Below are positions 7,622-17,558 of a stretch of 35,426 bases of DNA, in pieces (positions within the stretch are counted from its first letter, which is position 1; each line of letters starts with the position of its first letter). The position numbers and the translations under genes were made by a program. Below the pieces are notes generated by a model. That model saw only the letters and a list, made by a program, of their open reading frames with translations, was not told the DNA's origin and made no database searches. Origin of the DNA: Legionella brunensis (lineage in GTDB: Bacteria > Pseudomonadota > Gammaproteobacteria > Legionellales > Legionellaceae); contig NZ_LNXV01000033.1 of the NCBI RefSeq assembly GCF_001467025.1, positions 79,166 to 114,591 of the forward strand, read 5' to 3'.

Positions 7622-10255
7622 TTAGTAAGATCCCTCATGCCTCAGACTTAAGCCTGTTTCTTCTGTAACTTCATCTTTTGAATTCTCAACAGCAAAAAAA
7701 CCGCTTTTTCCATAATTTTGGCTCATAACTTTTTGCCATTCCAAGGCTTCTTTCTCAGAAACTAGCGGATTTTGATGACCTTCATGACCATAAAATTTCT
7801 TAAACTTCATGTTCTCTCTTAGCTGAGTCAAAGCAGGAAGTAGTTCAAAAACTAATTTTATAACCATCGGCGCTATTAACTGCTGCCTATAGTCAGTCTT
7901 GGCTGCTCCCTGATGCAAGCTATCATATAAGGGATCCCCATGCTCAAGGTAGTTTCTAAATGATCTTAAATCACTGTAGTTAATTGTAAGAAAAGCACAG
8001 TTTCTTGCTTCCGGATAGCCGCGAATAGTCTCTAAATGCTGCAATAACTGGCCTGCATTATATTCTATAGCATCATTTAATTCGTAATCCACTCCAAGTC
8101 TTTTGACGAGAGATGGACCTCCGTTATAGAGATGGTATTTATCCCACTCTTCCATGGTTTTATAAGATGACTCAGGAACTATGTAGTCTTTTTCTTCTAA
8201 AAATTCTTTAATATTAATTAAAGCTTCCATTGCAGCCTCAACACGCTTCAATGGGGAAAGCATATGTATCAGTTCCATAGACTGGTTCAAATCCTCTGCA
8301 AGTAATCGCAGCTCCTCTAATCCTTTAAATCTTGATTTTCTCTCTTGCTCTCTTCTTTGACTGGCAGCATGTGCCTCCATTCTCTTGCGATTTCTTTCCT
8401 CTTCTGTAGATGAGGGTTTGCTAGTAGCCATTTTCATAATGTTTGCCAGCGCTTTATGCTTCTCATTCCCTAATTTATCTTTGGGTAAATATTTGAACAC
8501 TGCACCTTGTTCTAATTTATTAACCCTCTTAGACCCGCTGAAGATTTTATGACAATCCTCTATTACCTCTATAGGGGCACTGCATTGCTCCAACGCTTTA
8601 ATAAAGATGATTTCATCTTCTTTACTAACCCTACGCTCAGGTTCTGGGACTGTCTTGCAGCCCTTCTTCTCTTCCTCTTCCACTAATTGGTCAGAATTGA
8701 TTTCCGTTTTCAAAATACTTTGCCAAAAACTTTGTGGATCCTCACTGTAGCTACCAAGTTTTTTCTCACGCAGTATTAAAAGTTTGACCAATCTTTCCCA
8801 AAAATCACTTAATTCTTTACCGGTAATCTTCTCTAATTTTGCTTTATTAGCTAATAATTGATCAATTTTGTATTTTTTATTGCCTTCATCTTGATGTGTG
8901 ATTCCATCTCTTAAACTAATAAATGCTCGCCAATCAATGGTTTCATCAAGATCTAATAAAAAGCGCGAAAAATTTTTTCCGGTAATAAGCTCCCCGATAG
9001 ATTGCAACATACGAAGAGCTGCATGCCTTCCCATTTTCGTAGACAAGTCAAAGCGATTTTTATAACGCTCGGCAGATGTTTTGAAGCCTCCCAGAAGTCC
9101 AGGGATTTGAAGCTTTGTGGTGTCAACTGGCGGCTTAATTTTTCCAGTATAATTTACTAAATTGATTAATTTAATAAAATTATCCATATCATTGACGTAG
9201 CCAGTTATTGCCTTGATATGAGTTAGAGTGACAGGCTTAACAGCAGCATTATTATTACTAGGTTTTAAGTGTTCTCTGCATATTTGAGTGAAAAACTCTT
9301 TCAATAGAGTAAAATCTTTTTGAATAATATCCTGTAATGCTTCTTCAATAATTGCCTGTCGCTCTCCACCTTCCCTTAAAAATAATTCAGCCGTAGAAAT
9401 TATAACGCTCATGTTTTCTCGCGAAAACTCGCGCTGCATATCAAGAAAGGGTAACACCACGAGACGGTCTGCAGAAGGATCTATTACCAGCCCCCCAAGC
9501 TGATCGAAATTTATCCAAGTAAATGGGGCTGGTCCAAACAATTTACTATATTTAATGCGCGTATCTGAAGACAAATTCTGTATTGTAAGGCACATTTTTT
9601 CTATTAGTTTACGGCACATTGAGACATGTGTGGTTTTAATAATCTCAGCCTGGACTGGACTAATAGTTTTCGGTAAGGCTTTAAATCTGTGATTAATATC
9701 CTGAGATTTTTGCAAAAAAGTAATAATTTTGAGGATATATATCATTCTATTAAAGTCAAATTCACCATTGCGGATGTCATCAGAGATGCTTTTTCTGTCT
9801 GGTAATTTTTGGGGGTTCTCAAACTCGCTGACTAGCTCTTGCTTTTGATTTAAAAACTCTTTGTCATAATATTGCTCCAATATTTGAGCCTCACGCGTAA
9901 AGTTTTCATTTAATAATTCGTGAGCTTGGGGATCTTGTGCATTGAAAGGAATTAACGCTATAAATAAGTCGACATTGCAGTTATAAGCAGCATAATACAG
10001 AGGTGTAAAACCATTGCTTGATTGAACAGTATTGACGTCAATAGGAAGAGAGCTTTTGCTTCTAACCAAGATTTTGATTAGCCTTAGCATCGCTTTATCT
10101 CCTGCTTCACAATGTTTACAAGCGAGTAGCAAAGCTTCATTAAAATTTCCCTCTTGGATGCAATGCAGAATTTTCTTACCCTCTTTAATGAGGTTTTTTT
10201 CAATTAAGGGTAGAATTTCGGCTATTAATTTTTTAGTAGCATCATTTGCAGGCAT
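7622..10255 (-). CDS. Large protein with ankyrin-like segment and two HEPN-like domains; candidate effector
   Basis: The 877-residue protein has no signal peptide or membrane segment. Residues about 80-105 (NGFTPLYYAAYNCNVDLFIA) match the ankyrin repeat helix pair. Residues about 411-465 resemble HepT/DUF86 HEPN domains: LRMLQSIGELI, then DWRAFISLRDGITH, with R449-x4-H454. A second HEPN-like segment, about 720-810, contains SDLRSFRNYLEHGDPLYD with R767-N-x3-H772. R-x4-6-H is the catalytic motif of HEPN ribonucleases. The HepT tyrosine that follows the histidine (HxY) is absent. A charged stretch (about 520-545, 617-645) links them. The C-terminal tail is Glu-rich (DEVTEETG), as in many Dot/Icm substrates. 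The RNase function and secretion are inference. It lies next to the tRNA-Pro islet, with 262 bp to serS. Confidence 0.8.
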   Translation of the reverse strand: MPANDATKKLIAEILPLIEKNLIKEGKKILHCIQEGNFNEALLLACKHCEAGDKAMLRLIKILVRSKSSLPIDVNTVQSSNGFTPLYYAAYNCNVDLFIALIPFNAQDPQAHELLNENFTREAQILEQYYDKEFLNQKQELVSEFENPQKLPDRKSISDDIRNGEFDFNRMIYILKIITFLQKSQDINHRFKALPKTISPVQAEIIKTTHVSMCRKLIEKMCLTIQNLSSDTRIKYSKLFGPAPFTWINFDQLGGLVIDPSADRLVVLPFLDMQREFSRENMSVIISTAELFLREGGERQAIIEEALQDIIQKDFTLLKEFFTQICREHLKPSNNNAAVKPVTLTHIKAITGYVNDMDNFIKLINLVNYTGKIKPPVDTTKLQIPGLLGGFKTSAERYKNRFDLSTKMGRHAALRMLQSIGELITGKNFSRFLLDLDETIDWRAFISLRDGITHQDEGNKKYKIDQLLANKAKLEKITGKELSDFWERLVKLLILREKKLGSYSEDPQSFWQSILKTEINSDQLVEEEEKKGCKTVPEPERRVSKEDEIIFIKALEQCSAPIEVIEDCHKIFSGSKRVNKLEQGAVFKYLPKDKLGNEKHKALANIMKMATSKPSSTEEERNRKRMEAHAASQRREQERKSRFKGLEELRLLAEDLNQSMELIHMLSPLKRVEAAMEALINIKEFLEEKDYIVPESSYKTMEEWDKYHLYNGGPSLVKRLGVDYELNDAIEYNAGQLLQHLETIRGYPEARNCAFLTINYSDLRSFRNYLEHGDPLYDSLHQGAAKTDYRQQLIAPMVIKLVFELLPALTQLRENMKFKKFYGHEGHQNPLVSEKEALEWQKVMSQNYGKSGFFAVENSKDEVTEETGLSLRHEGSY

Positions 10256-10465
10256 TTTTATTGTTCCTATTAATTGTAAAAAGATGACTTAGCCAACGGG
10301 TATGAATTTTTCAAAAGCGCGGATTCTAACACTCGATTATTAATAGAGCCTTAAGGTTAAACTATGAACAAAAATAATTTTTGGATGAGATAAAATAGAG
10401 TCTTTGAGAGAAGACTGAAGCTTAATTAGCCTATTTTTAATGGGATAAAAACCATAGCTTTATAT

Positions 10466-10488
10466 CCCGTATTAGCGGCTAATACGGG
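10466..10488. other. Strong hairpin downstream of serS
   Basis: A perfect 10-bp stem CCCGTATTAG / CTAATACGGG with loop CGG lies 29 bp after the serS stop on the minus strand. No T tract follows it in that direction. An alternative pairing GGGATA (10442-10447) with TATCCC (10463-10468) shares part of the stem. It probably marks the serS mRNA end. The rest of 10256-10517 shows nothing else. Confidence 0.5.
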
Positions 10489-10517
10489 AAAAAGATGACC
10501 ATGCAGAGGGCTAAACC

Positions 10518-11804
<1,287 letters not shown>

Positions 11805-11852
11805 TTATTTTTGAACACATTTAAAAGAAAATCAAAATTATGCAGATGATAA

Positions 11853-12146
11853 TTAAATCAAATCAGCGGACCAACACAACATCCTGCCTGTATTTATTTT
11901 ATGAGAAAGTAATTCAATCATCTTATCAACTTTCTCTTTTTCATCAAAAAACTCAAGGATCATCGGTAGATCAAAATGAAAATCGAGTATGGTTGCACCT
12001 CGCTCCTTACCGCTTGGTCCATATCCCTTAACACCACGAAATATTGTTGCCCCTAAGATTTTTTGCTCATGCAGCAATGCATAAATTTCTTTAATTAAAG
12101 GACTATCTTCACTAAGATAAATGCGCACCACTTTGACTTGTGTCAT
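11853..12146 (-). CDS. DUF190 family protein
   Basis: A small protein of 97 residues from the chosen start MTQVKVVRIYL. That start overlaps the crcB stop as ATGA (12143-12146), which favours it over an in-frame ATG 27 bp upstream. The conserved core reads FRGVKGYGPSG with LPMILEFFD near the C-terminal half, typical of DUF190. The family has a ferredoxin-like, PII-like fold and is commonly found beside CrcB fluoride channels, but its function is not established. Translational coupling to crcB suggests an accessory role in fluoride resistance. Confidence 0.85.
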   Translation of the reverse strand: MTQVKVVRIYLSEDSPLIKEIYALLHEQKILGATIFRGVKGYGPSGKERGATILDFHFDLPMILEFFDEKEKVDKMIELLSHKINTGRMLCWSADLI

Positions 12147-12532
12147 ACCAGATTTCCTATCAAACGACCACAATGAATTCCAAGAAAAGCCATCACTAAA
12201 GCACCAATATTGTTAAAGATAATATTAGCTAGTGCTGCAAATGAATCCCCATTTTGATAAAGCATCCATGTTTCCCAGGAAAAACTTGAGAAAGTGGTAT
12301 AAGCCCCCAAGAACCCGACAACAAGAAATAATCGCCAATATTCTGCTTGCGCTAGGCGCTCCATAATTAGAATCATTATGAAGCCAGCTAAAAAGGAACC
12401 GATACAATTGACCACCAAAGTTCCATACGGATAGCTAGAGCCCAAAAGCCTCTGCAACAACCCCACTGTAACAAAACGAGCAGCAGCGCCTATAGCTCCA
12501 CCACAGGCTACAGCAAGCAAAGGGGTCAACAT
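12143..12532 (-). CDS. crcB: Fluoride ion channel CrcB/Fluc
   Basis: A 129-residue inner-membrane protein with four predicted helices, which in the family forms dual-topology dimers exporting fluoride. The motifs GGAIGAAARF (about 11-20), GTLVVNCIGSFLAG (about 38-51) and TTFSSFSWE (about 79-87) are all Fluc signatures. The Asn and the TTFS polar track line the pore in known Flucs. It lies 2 bp after the lpxA stop and overlaps the next gene by 4 bp, so it is part of the lipid A operon. No fluoride riboswitch is seen directly upstream. Confidence 0.95.
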   Translation of the reverse strand: MLTPLLAVACGGAIGAAARFVTVGLLQRLLGSSYPYGTLVVNCIGSFLAGFIMILIMERLAQAEYWRLFLVVGFLGAYTTFSSFSWETWMLYQNGDSFAALANIIFNNIGALVMAFLGIHCGRLIGNLV

Positions 12533-12534
12533 GA

Positions 12535-13305
12535 TTATCGGACAATTCCTCTTGCTGATTGGTTTAACGCATCAATCATAGGTAGCACTTCAGGGCAATC
12601 TTTTTGCATTACTTCGAGTTCAGCGACTGCTTGCTGCACGGTTAATCCCTTACGGAAAATAATTTTGTAAGCGCGGCGCAAATTATCTATTGTTCCTGAC
12701 GAAAAGCCACGACGTCTTAGGCCTACAGTATTAATTCCGCACGCAGAAGTTGTATGTCCCGCAATCATTACATAGGGCAATACATCTTTACTGACATACG
12801 TGGCTCGTGCAATAAATGCATAAGCACCAACGTGGCAGAATTGATGGACAGCAGCGTAAGGACCAATAATGGCATAATCATTAATTGTTACATGCCCAGA
12901 CAATGCAGCATGATTAACCATAATTGTATTATTACCAATCATACAATCATGGCCTATATGAGAATAAGCCATTAGATAGTTCTCATTACCAACCCGGGTA
13001 ACGCCCCCCCCTTTTACGGTACCACGACTAATCATGCAATATTCACGAATGATATTGTTATCACCTATTTCCAATCTTGTAGGCTCACCTTTATAGGTAA
13101 TATCCTGCGGCTCATCCCCCACAGAGGCAAATTGAAAAATTTTATTATTTTTTCCTATGACCGTGGGACCTTGGATTACCACATAAGGTCCAATCCAAGT
13201 GCCTTCGCCAATCTCTACGTCGGCGCCAATTATACTACCTGCACCTACGGAAACCCCTTTTGCTAATTTAGCTGAAGGGTGAATTATTGCTCGTTCATCT
13301 ATCAC
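12535..13305 (-). CDS. lpxA: UDP-N-acetylglucosamine acyltransferase
   Basis: LpxA adds the first 3-hydroxyacyl chain to UDP-GlcNAc in lipid A synthesis. The 256-residue protein is a left-handed beta-helix of hexapeptide repeats (IGPYVVIQG, IGDNNIIREY) with a helical C-terminus. H119 in SHIGHDCMIGN corresponds to catalytic H125 of E. coli. In a by-eye alignment around HQFC..GA, the E. coli acyl-length ruler G173 falls on R167, which could mean a different preferred chain. Its start overlaps the fabZ stop (13302-13305). Legionella genomes often have extra lpxA copies, which cannot be judged here. Confidence 0.96.
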   Translation of the reverse strand: MIDERAIIHPSAKLAKGVSVGAGSIIGADVEIGEGTWIGPYVVIQGPTVIGKNNKIFQFASVGDEPQDITYKGEPTRLEIGDNNIIREYCMISRGTVKGGGVTRVGNENYLMAYSHIGHDCMIGNNTIMVNHAALSGHVTINDYAIIGPYAAVHQFCHVGAYAFIARATYVSKDVLPYVMIAGHTTSACGINTVGLRRRGFSSGTIDNLRRAYKIIFRKGLTVQQAVAELEVMQKDCPEVLPMIDALNQSARGIVR

Positions 13306-13754
13306 TTTTTAACTTCCTTCGCTGCACTCATTAGATCTGCAGAGCAGGCAAGTTTGTCGCCGACAAAAGCCTCTCCACGTATGCGCCAAAAATCTCTTTT
13401 TTGCCCCATTAACTTAACTTCCAGACGTAATTGATCACCAGGCGTTACTACTTGCTTAAATTTGACATTATCAATACCTGCAAAGAAGTATAAAAACTCA
13501 TACCCTTCTCTTGGTGTTCTTGATAAATTAGATAGGATTGCTCCTGCCTGTGCCAGAGCCTCAAGCATTAACACTCCAGGCATAATTGGATTCCCAGGAA
13601 AATGCCCAATAAAAAATGGCTCGTTAATTGTCACATTTTTAATACCAATTAAATACTCCAGCACTTTATATTCCATTACCCTATCTATAAGGATAAATGG
13701 ATAACGATGTGGTAATAAGTCGAGTATTTTGGCTATGTTAATGACTTCACTCAT
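13302..13754 (-). CDS. fabZ: 3-hydroxyacyl-ACP dehydratase FabZ
   Basis: A hotdog-fold dehydratase of 150 residues that removes water from 3-hydroxyacyl-ACP in fatty acid elongation and so competes with LpxA and LpxD for substrate. The active-site His H51 and Glu E65 lie in HFPGNPIMPGVLMLEALAQ. The N-terminal LLPHRYPFILIDRV is the family pattern. It lies between lpxD (47 bp away) and lpxA (4-bp overlap), the conserved gammaproteobacterial order. Confidence 0.97.
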   Translation of the reverse strand: MSEVINIAKILDLLPHRYPFILIDRVMEYKVLEYLIGIKNVTINEPFFIGHFPGNPIMPGVLMLEALAQAGAILSNLSRTPREGYEFLYFFAGIDNVKFKQVVTPGDQLRLEVKLMGQKRDFWRIRGEAFVGDKLACSADLMSAAKEVKK

Positions 13755-13801
13755 GCATATCTCTCACTAATTCTTCTTTTATTTATTCCCAAACTTCTTA
13801 T

Positions 13802-14821
13802 CTAGGTCGCTTCTTTTTCTAATTTAATCAATCGAGTGATGTAATCATCAAGACGACGAAAACGTGCTGCGTTGCGACGCCACTGCCTATGTTCACATAC
13901 CATCGTCCCTGAGGAATACACTCCAGCTTTTGTTAGGGATTTATTGACTGTAGACATCCCAGTGATCACAACATCATTCGCCAGAGATATATGTGGTGCC
14001 AGACAGCTAGCCCCTCCAATGATACAATGAGAACCAATCTCTACGTAAGCACCAAGAACAGCACAACCAGCAATAGCTGAATTTTCACCAATGATAACAT
14101 CATGTGCAATCATGACCAAATTATCGATATGGACACCCTTGCCAATGAAGGTATCACCCAATGCACCTTTGGTAATTATTGTATTTGCTCCCAGATGAAC
14201 CTGATCACCAATAAGTACCCCTCCTACAGCGGGGCCACAAAACCATCTACCTTGTTTTTTAATACTATTAAATGGTGTCGCCCCAATCACAACGCCGCTA
14301 TCCACAATGACTGCAGCACCAAGTCTGCTTCCCGCATGCAAATAAACCCCATTATGAATGGTAGAATGCGAACCGATACTAACATCCGACTCAAGCACGC
14401 AATTTGCACCCACGCTAACGTTATCACCAAGTATAACGTCATTACCAATCACTGTATTTTCCCCAATCACAACATCGCATCCAAGTTTTACTGAAGCAGA
14501 TAGGGTTGCAGTAGGGTGGATACTTGAATAGCGCTTAGTTATTGGAGTAAACAACTCTGCGACCCTGCTTATGCTTAAAAGCGGATTAGCTACAACAATG
14601 GCATTTCCTGGACAATAATGAAGATGATTTTCTGCCAGCAATATTCCTCCAGCCTGTATTGTCTTTAATGACTCTAACAGAATGGGATTATTAAAATAAG
14701 AAAGCTCGGTCTTGTGGGCACGACTTAAAGAGGCAACACCCTGGATGGTTTGTTTGGCATCGCCATACAAAACCCCATCCAGTTGTTGTGCCAGAGTGGC
14801 AAGAGTATATACATTAGTCAC
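13802..14821 (-). CDS. lpxD: UDP-3-O-acylglucosamine N-acyltransferase
   Basis: LpxD adds the second, N-linked 3-hydroxyacyl chain in lipid A synthesis. At 339 residues it has normal length. An N-terminal uridine-binding domain (about 1-100) is followed by hexapeptide repeats forming the beta-helix (about 100-300) and a C-terminal helix. H240 in NLVMIAHDVIIG is the equivalent of catalytic H239 of E. coli. It begins 5 bp after the skp stop, so skp-lpxD-fabZ-lpxA form one transcript. Confidence 0.97.
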   Translation of the reverse strand: MTNVYTLATLAQQLDGVLYGDAKQTIQGVASLSRAHKTELSYFNNPILLESLKTIQAGGILLAENHLHYCPGNAIVVANPLLSISRVAELFTPITKRYSSIHPTATLSASVKLGCDVVIGENTVIGNDVILGDNVSVGANCVLESDVSIGSHSTIHNGVYLHAGSRLGAAVIVDSGVVIGATPFNSIKKQGRWFCGPAVGGVLIGDQVHLGANTIITKGALGDTFIGKGVHIDNLVMIAHDVIIGENSAIAGCAVLGAYVEIGSHCIIGGASCLAPHISLANDVVITGMSTVNKSLTKAGVYSSGTMVCEHRQWRRNAARFRRLDDYITRLIKLEKEAT

Positions 14822-14826
14822 AAAGA

Positions 14827-15327
14827 TTAGTTAATTTCTTTTATGACACTTTCAGTAATATCTAGTTTAGAAATGCTGAAAGGAGTTGCATCTTTTTGTA
14901 AAATAAGATCATATTTATCTGTTTCAGCAACTTTGTTGATAGCTTTACGGATTTTGCTGTAGAGCTCTTCCATTGCTTCATTATGTGCAGTGCTCAACTC
15001 TTGCTGATACTGTTGTCCTTCTCTTTCAAACGTTTGTTGAGTAGCAATTATTTTTTTCTCCATCTCTTTTTTCTGAGTTTGGCTCATAACTGCACTTTCA
15101 CGTTTGAACTTTTCCATATCTTTTTTCAAATTTTCTTCCATCGCAACTAATTTATCACGACGAGGTTTGAAATCTTTTTCCAATTTTTGTTGGATTGCCT
15201 TCATTTGGCTGGAGGTTTGCATGATTTTTTGCAAATCTACTACACCAATTTTTGCTGAATCCGCAAATGCATTAGCACCAGTAAAAGCGAATGCCAAAGC
15301 AATTAAAAATCCACTCACACGCTTCAT
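14827..15327 (-). CDS. skp: Periplasmic chaperone Skp/OmpH
   Basis: The start MKRVSGFLIALAFAF is chosen because GAGGAGAT lies directly upstream and a signal peptide follows, with cleavage probably after GANAFA. An in-frame start 87 bp upstream would bury the signal. The mature protein (about 144 residues) has the Skp beginning KIGVVDLQKIMQTSSQMK, then long Lys/Glu/Gln-rich coiled-coil tentacles. Skp holds unfolded outer-membrane proteins in the periplasm for BamA. bamA usually precedes it directly, but here a monooxygenase-like gene of opposite strand intervenes, so skp must have its own promoter in 15328-15463. Confidence 0.95.
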   Translation of the reverse strand: MKRVSGFLIALAFAFTGANAFADSAKIGVVDLQKIMQTSSQMKAIQQKLEKDFKPRRDKLVAMEENLKKDMEKFKRESAVMSQTQKKEMEKKIIATQQTFEREGQQYQQELSTAHNEAMEELYSKIRKAINKVAETDKYDLILQKDATPFSISKLDITESVIKEIN

Positions 15328-15463
15328 TATTGATCTCCTCATTAAAAGTTCCCAGATGCTAGCATAATTCGACGTAGGTTGCGATAACTGTGCGCAAGTA
15401 AATACTTGTTTCAATGTGCATTAAATGCTATTATTGCTCAACAATTTATCAATAGAGATGTTT

Positions 15464-17434
15464 ATGACGGATGTTGTCATTGTCGGCGGTGGACCAATAG
15501 GTCTAGCTCATGCCTGGGGTATCAAAAAACTAAATCCTAATCTTGAAATCGTAGTACTGGAAAAATACGAAGAATACCAACGTAAACATACTTTGGTTAT
15601 GCAGCACGAGCAACTGAAAAAATTGATGGAGGCCACAGAGACAACTGAAGACCCTACATTAGTGGCTCTACTAAACAGACTGAAAAAAGATCCCCACATC
15701 CGCACCAATGAGCTTGAACAAATCTTTAAAAAAATGGCTCAAAATCTGGGAGTTAAAATAGTCAATGAAGAAGTTAAGCAAGAAACCATTCATGAACAAA
15801 TTTTTGATAAATATCCTAAGGCTCGTTTAGTTATTGGTGCCGATGGAACTCACAGTGTCGTGAGTAGAGCTTTATTTGGAGAAGATAATCAGGTTAAACA
15901 TGAATTTGATTATGTACTCCAACTACGCTATGAGGTTAAGGGAGAGAAAAAAGCAGGTGCTATCAGTACTATTGATTTCTACCAGGAAATGGCTCGTCAG
16001 GGCTTGATTGCTAATGAATATGTTGGCAGTTTTGCTGATGGAAAAACACCTATCACCATGCAAATGATGATCTCCAAGCAAGCTTTTGAAGCCCTTAAAA
16101 CTGCTACCTCTAAAAACCCCATTACTCCTTTTGCCGATTCTGGAAACAGTACACAAGATGATGCAAATAAAATCTCTGAGCGTAAGCCTGACGAACTACC
16201 GGAAGAAATTAAGCGCTTCATTTATCGTTACCTGGCGCAAAAAATCAAATCGGGTGACCACGAGCAGATAGATTATAATTCCATTCGTGTTAGTGTTAAT
16301 GAGGCTCCCGCAACACACGCCAAGCAAGTAGCTCAGCAAGCAAATCATACTTTTGGAGATGTCGTTATATCTTTAGGTGGTGATGCCGGCTTAGGCTTGT
16401 CTTATTTCAAAGGCTTAAATGCAGGACTTGAGTCTACTGCACAATTTCTAGCCTATTTAAAACCGCTTATCAAACAAGGGCTTCCTGATGCTTCAAAGAT
16501 TAATGAAGCACTCGCTCCTTATCAAGATTGGTTTCTAAATAATTTTGTTCCAAGAAAGATAAAAGAAGTTGCTGACTATAGCACTTATCGTATACGAAGC
16601 GTATGGAAAGGCATTCAAATAATCCAAAGTATTAAAACAGCTTCTACCTTTGATGATGAGGATGGTGATACTCAAGAAAATATTATTGCCGATTATTTTA
16701 AATTACTGGCAAAAAATGCTGCCGCCGAATCTGACAGCAATGTGGCTTGGCGTGCCTATCCGCATCGAGCTTATGATCCTGTTAAACTAGGTCAATTTTC
16801 TTATGTGCCCATCCAACATACTCTACGCAAAATTGCCAAACTGTTTATTGATTATTTTAAGCCCTACAAATCAGATTTTCAGTTAAGACAGGATTTTAAA
16901 CAACCTCTGGTGGGCTTCAATAACACTGGAGTAGGATTAGCTAAAATTATTGTAGGTCTCTTTACTTTAGACATAAGACGTTTTGGTGATGGCGTATTTA
17001 CTCTACTTAGAGGAGCGATAGAGCTTGCTACCTGGCCACTTGCCTGGTTTGTAAAACCAATTACCCGTGGAATTGCAACTTTAATTAGCAACCCACTCAA
17101 AATTGAAACTAATAAAGGAATGCAGAATCTGGCTGTATACGGACAAAATTACTTAAATCAAGTAGAAGAAGACAGTGACCTGTCTCCGCAAAAAGTACAT
17201 GAGCTACTTGCCGTGTGTAATGACCTACACCGCAAATACAGCAAAGGAATTCAGCGCAGCCAGGCGACTAATATTGCCGTCGCCGAGGAAGAAGCTCTAT
17301 TTAAAGCCACTAAAGTAGACATCAATAATCACATCCCGCGTGAAGCCTTAAGGACATATTTTAATCTTTTCCGAGCGAAAGCACCTGAAGAGAAAAAAGA
17401 AGCGCCCAAGAACGATCCCACACCAAACTTGTAA
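15464..17434 (+). CDS. FAD-dependent monooxygenase-like protein; possible effector
   Basis: A protein of 656 residues from the chosen start MTDVVIVGGGPIG. M12 (15458) and M1 (15425) of a longer frame are alternatives, but the dinucleotide-binding strand normally opens such proteins. Motifs of group A flavin monooxygenases are present: GGGPIG (8-13), GADGTHSVV (about 125-133) and GGDAGLGLSYFKGLNAG (about 305-321), which bind FAD. After the flavin domain comes a region unlike ordinary hydroxylases, including hydrophobic stretches at about 485-545, and a Lys/Glu/Pro-rich tail. The substrate is unknown. It is transcribed against its neighbours, splitting bamA from skp, and ends in its own terminator. 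Confidence 0.85.
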   Translation: MTDVVIVGGGPIGLAHAWGIKKLNPNLEIVVLEKYEEYQRKHTLVMQHEQLKKLMEATETTEDPTLVALLNRLKKDPHIRTNELEQIFKKMAQNLGVKIVNEEVKQETIHEQIFDKYPKARLVIGADGTHSVVSRALFGEDNQVKHEFDYVLQLRYEVKGEKKAGAISTIDFYQEMARQGLIANEYVGSFADGKTPITMQMMISKQAFEALKTATSKNPITPFADSGNSTQDDANKISERKPDELPEEIKRFIYRYLAQKIKSGDHEQIDYNSIRVSVNEAPATHAKQVAQQANHTFGDVVISLGGDAGLGLSYFKGLNAGLESTAQFLAYLKPLIKQGLPDASKINEALAPYQDWFLNNFVPRKIKEVADYSTYRIRSVWKGIQIIQSIKTASTFDDEDGDTQENIIADYFKLLAKNAAAESDSNVAWRAYPHRAYDPVKLGQFSYVPIQHTLRKIAKLFIDYFKPYKSDFQLRQDFKQPLVGFNNTGVGLAKIIVGLFTLDIRRFGDGVFTLLRGAIELATWPLAWFVKPITRGIATLISNPLKIETNKGMQNLAVYGQNYLNQVEEDSDLSPQKVHELLAVCNDLHRKYSKGIQRSQATNIAVAEEEALFKATKVDINNHIPREALRTYFNLFRAKAPEEKKEAPKNDPTPNL

Positions 17435-17442
17435 GAGCAAAT

Positions 17443-17470
17443 TGTGCTATTTGCCATTGTAAATAGCACA
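17443..17470. other. Hairpin after the monooxygenase-like gene
   Basis: A perfect 10-bp stem TGTGCTATTT / AAATAGCACA with an 8-nt loop, 8 bp after the stop codon. No T tract follows. The true terminator is the next hairpin. Confidence 0.5.
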
Positions 17471-17507
17471 GCTATCCTTGATTACCTCATTGAACGGATT
17501 TAGTGTC

Positions 17508-17543
17508 AGCCTGTACAAATCATACTTCCATACAGGCTTTTTT
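17508..17543 (+). terminator. Intrinsic terminator of the monooxygenase-like gene
   Basis: AGCCTGTA (17508-17515) pairs with TACAGGCT (17531-17538), with a 15-nt loop and a run of T residues to 17543. It separates this gene from convergent bamA, which ends at 17559. Confidence 0.8.
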
Positions 17544-17558
17544 ATATCCTCTAGCGAA

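Noticed and set aside
10442-10488. Riboswitch or T-box connected with serS
   Set aside because: The structure is downstream of serS, not in its leader, and shows no T-box or known riboswitch motif.
12143-12173. Earlier start for the DUF190 gene at 12173
   Set aside because: It would run 31 bp into crcB; the ATGA overlap at 12143-12146 fits the family N-terminus better.
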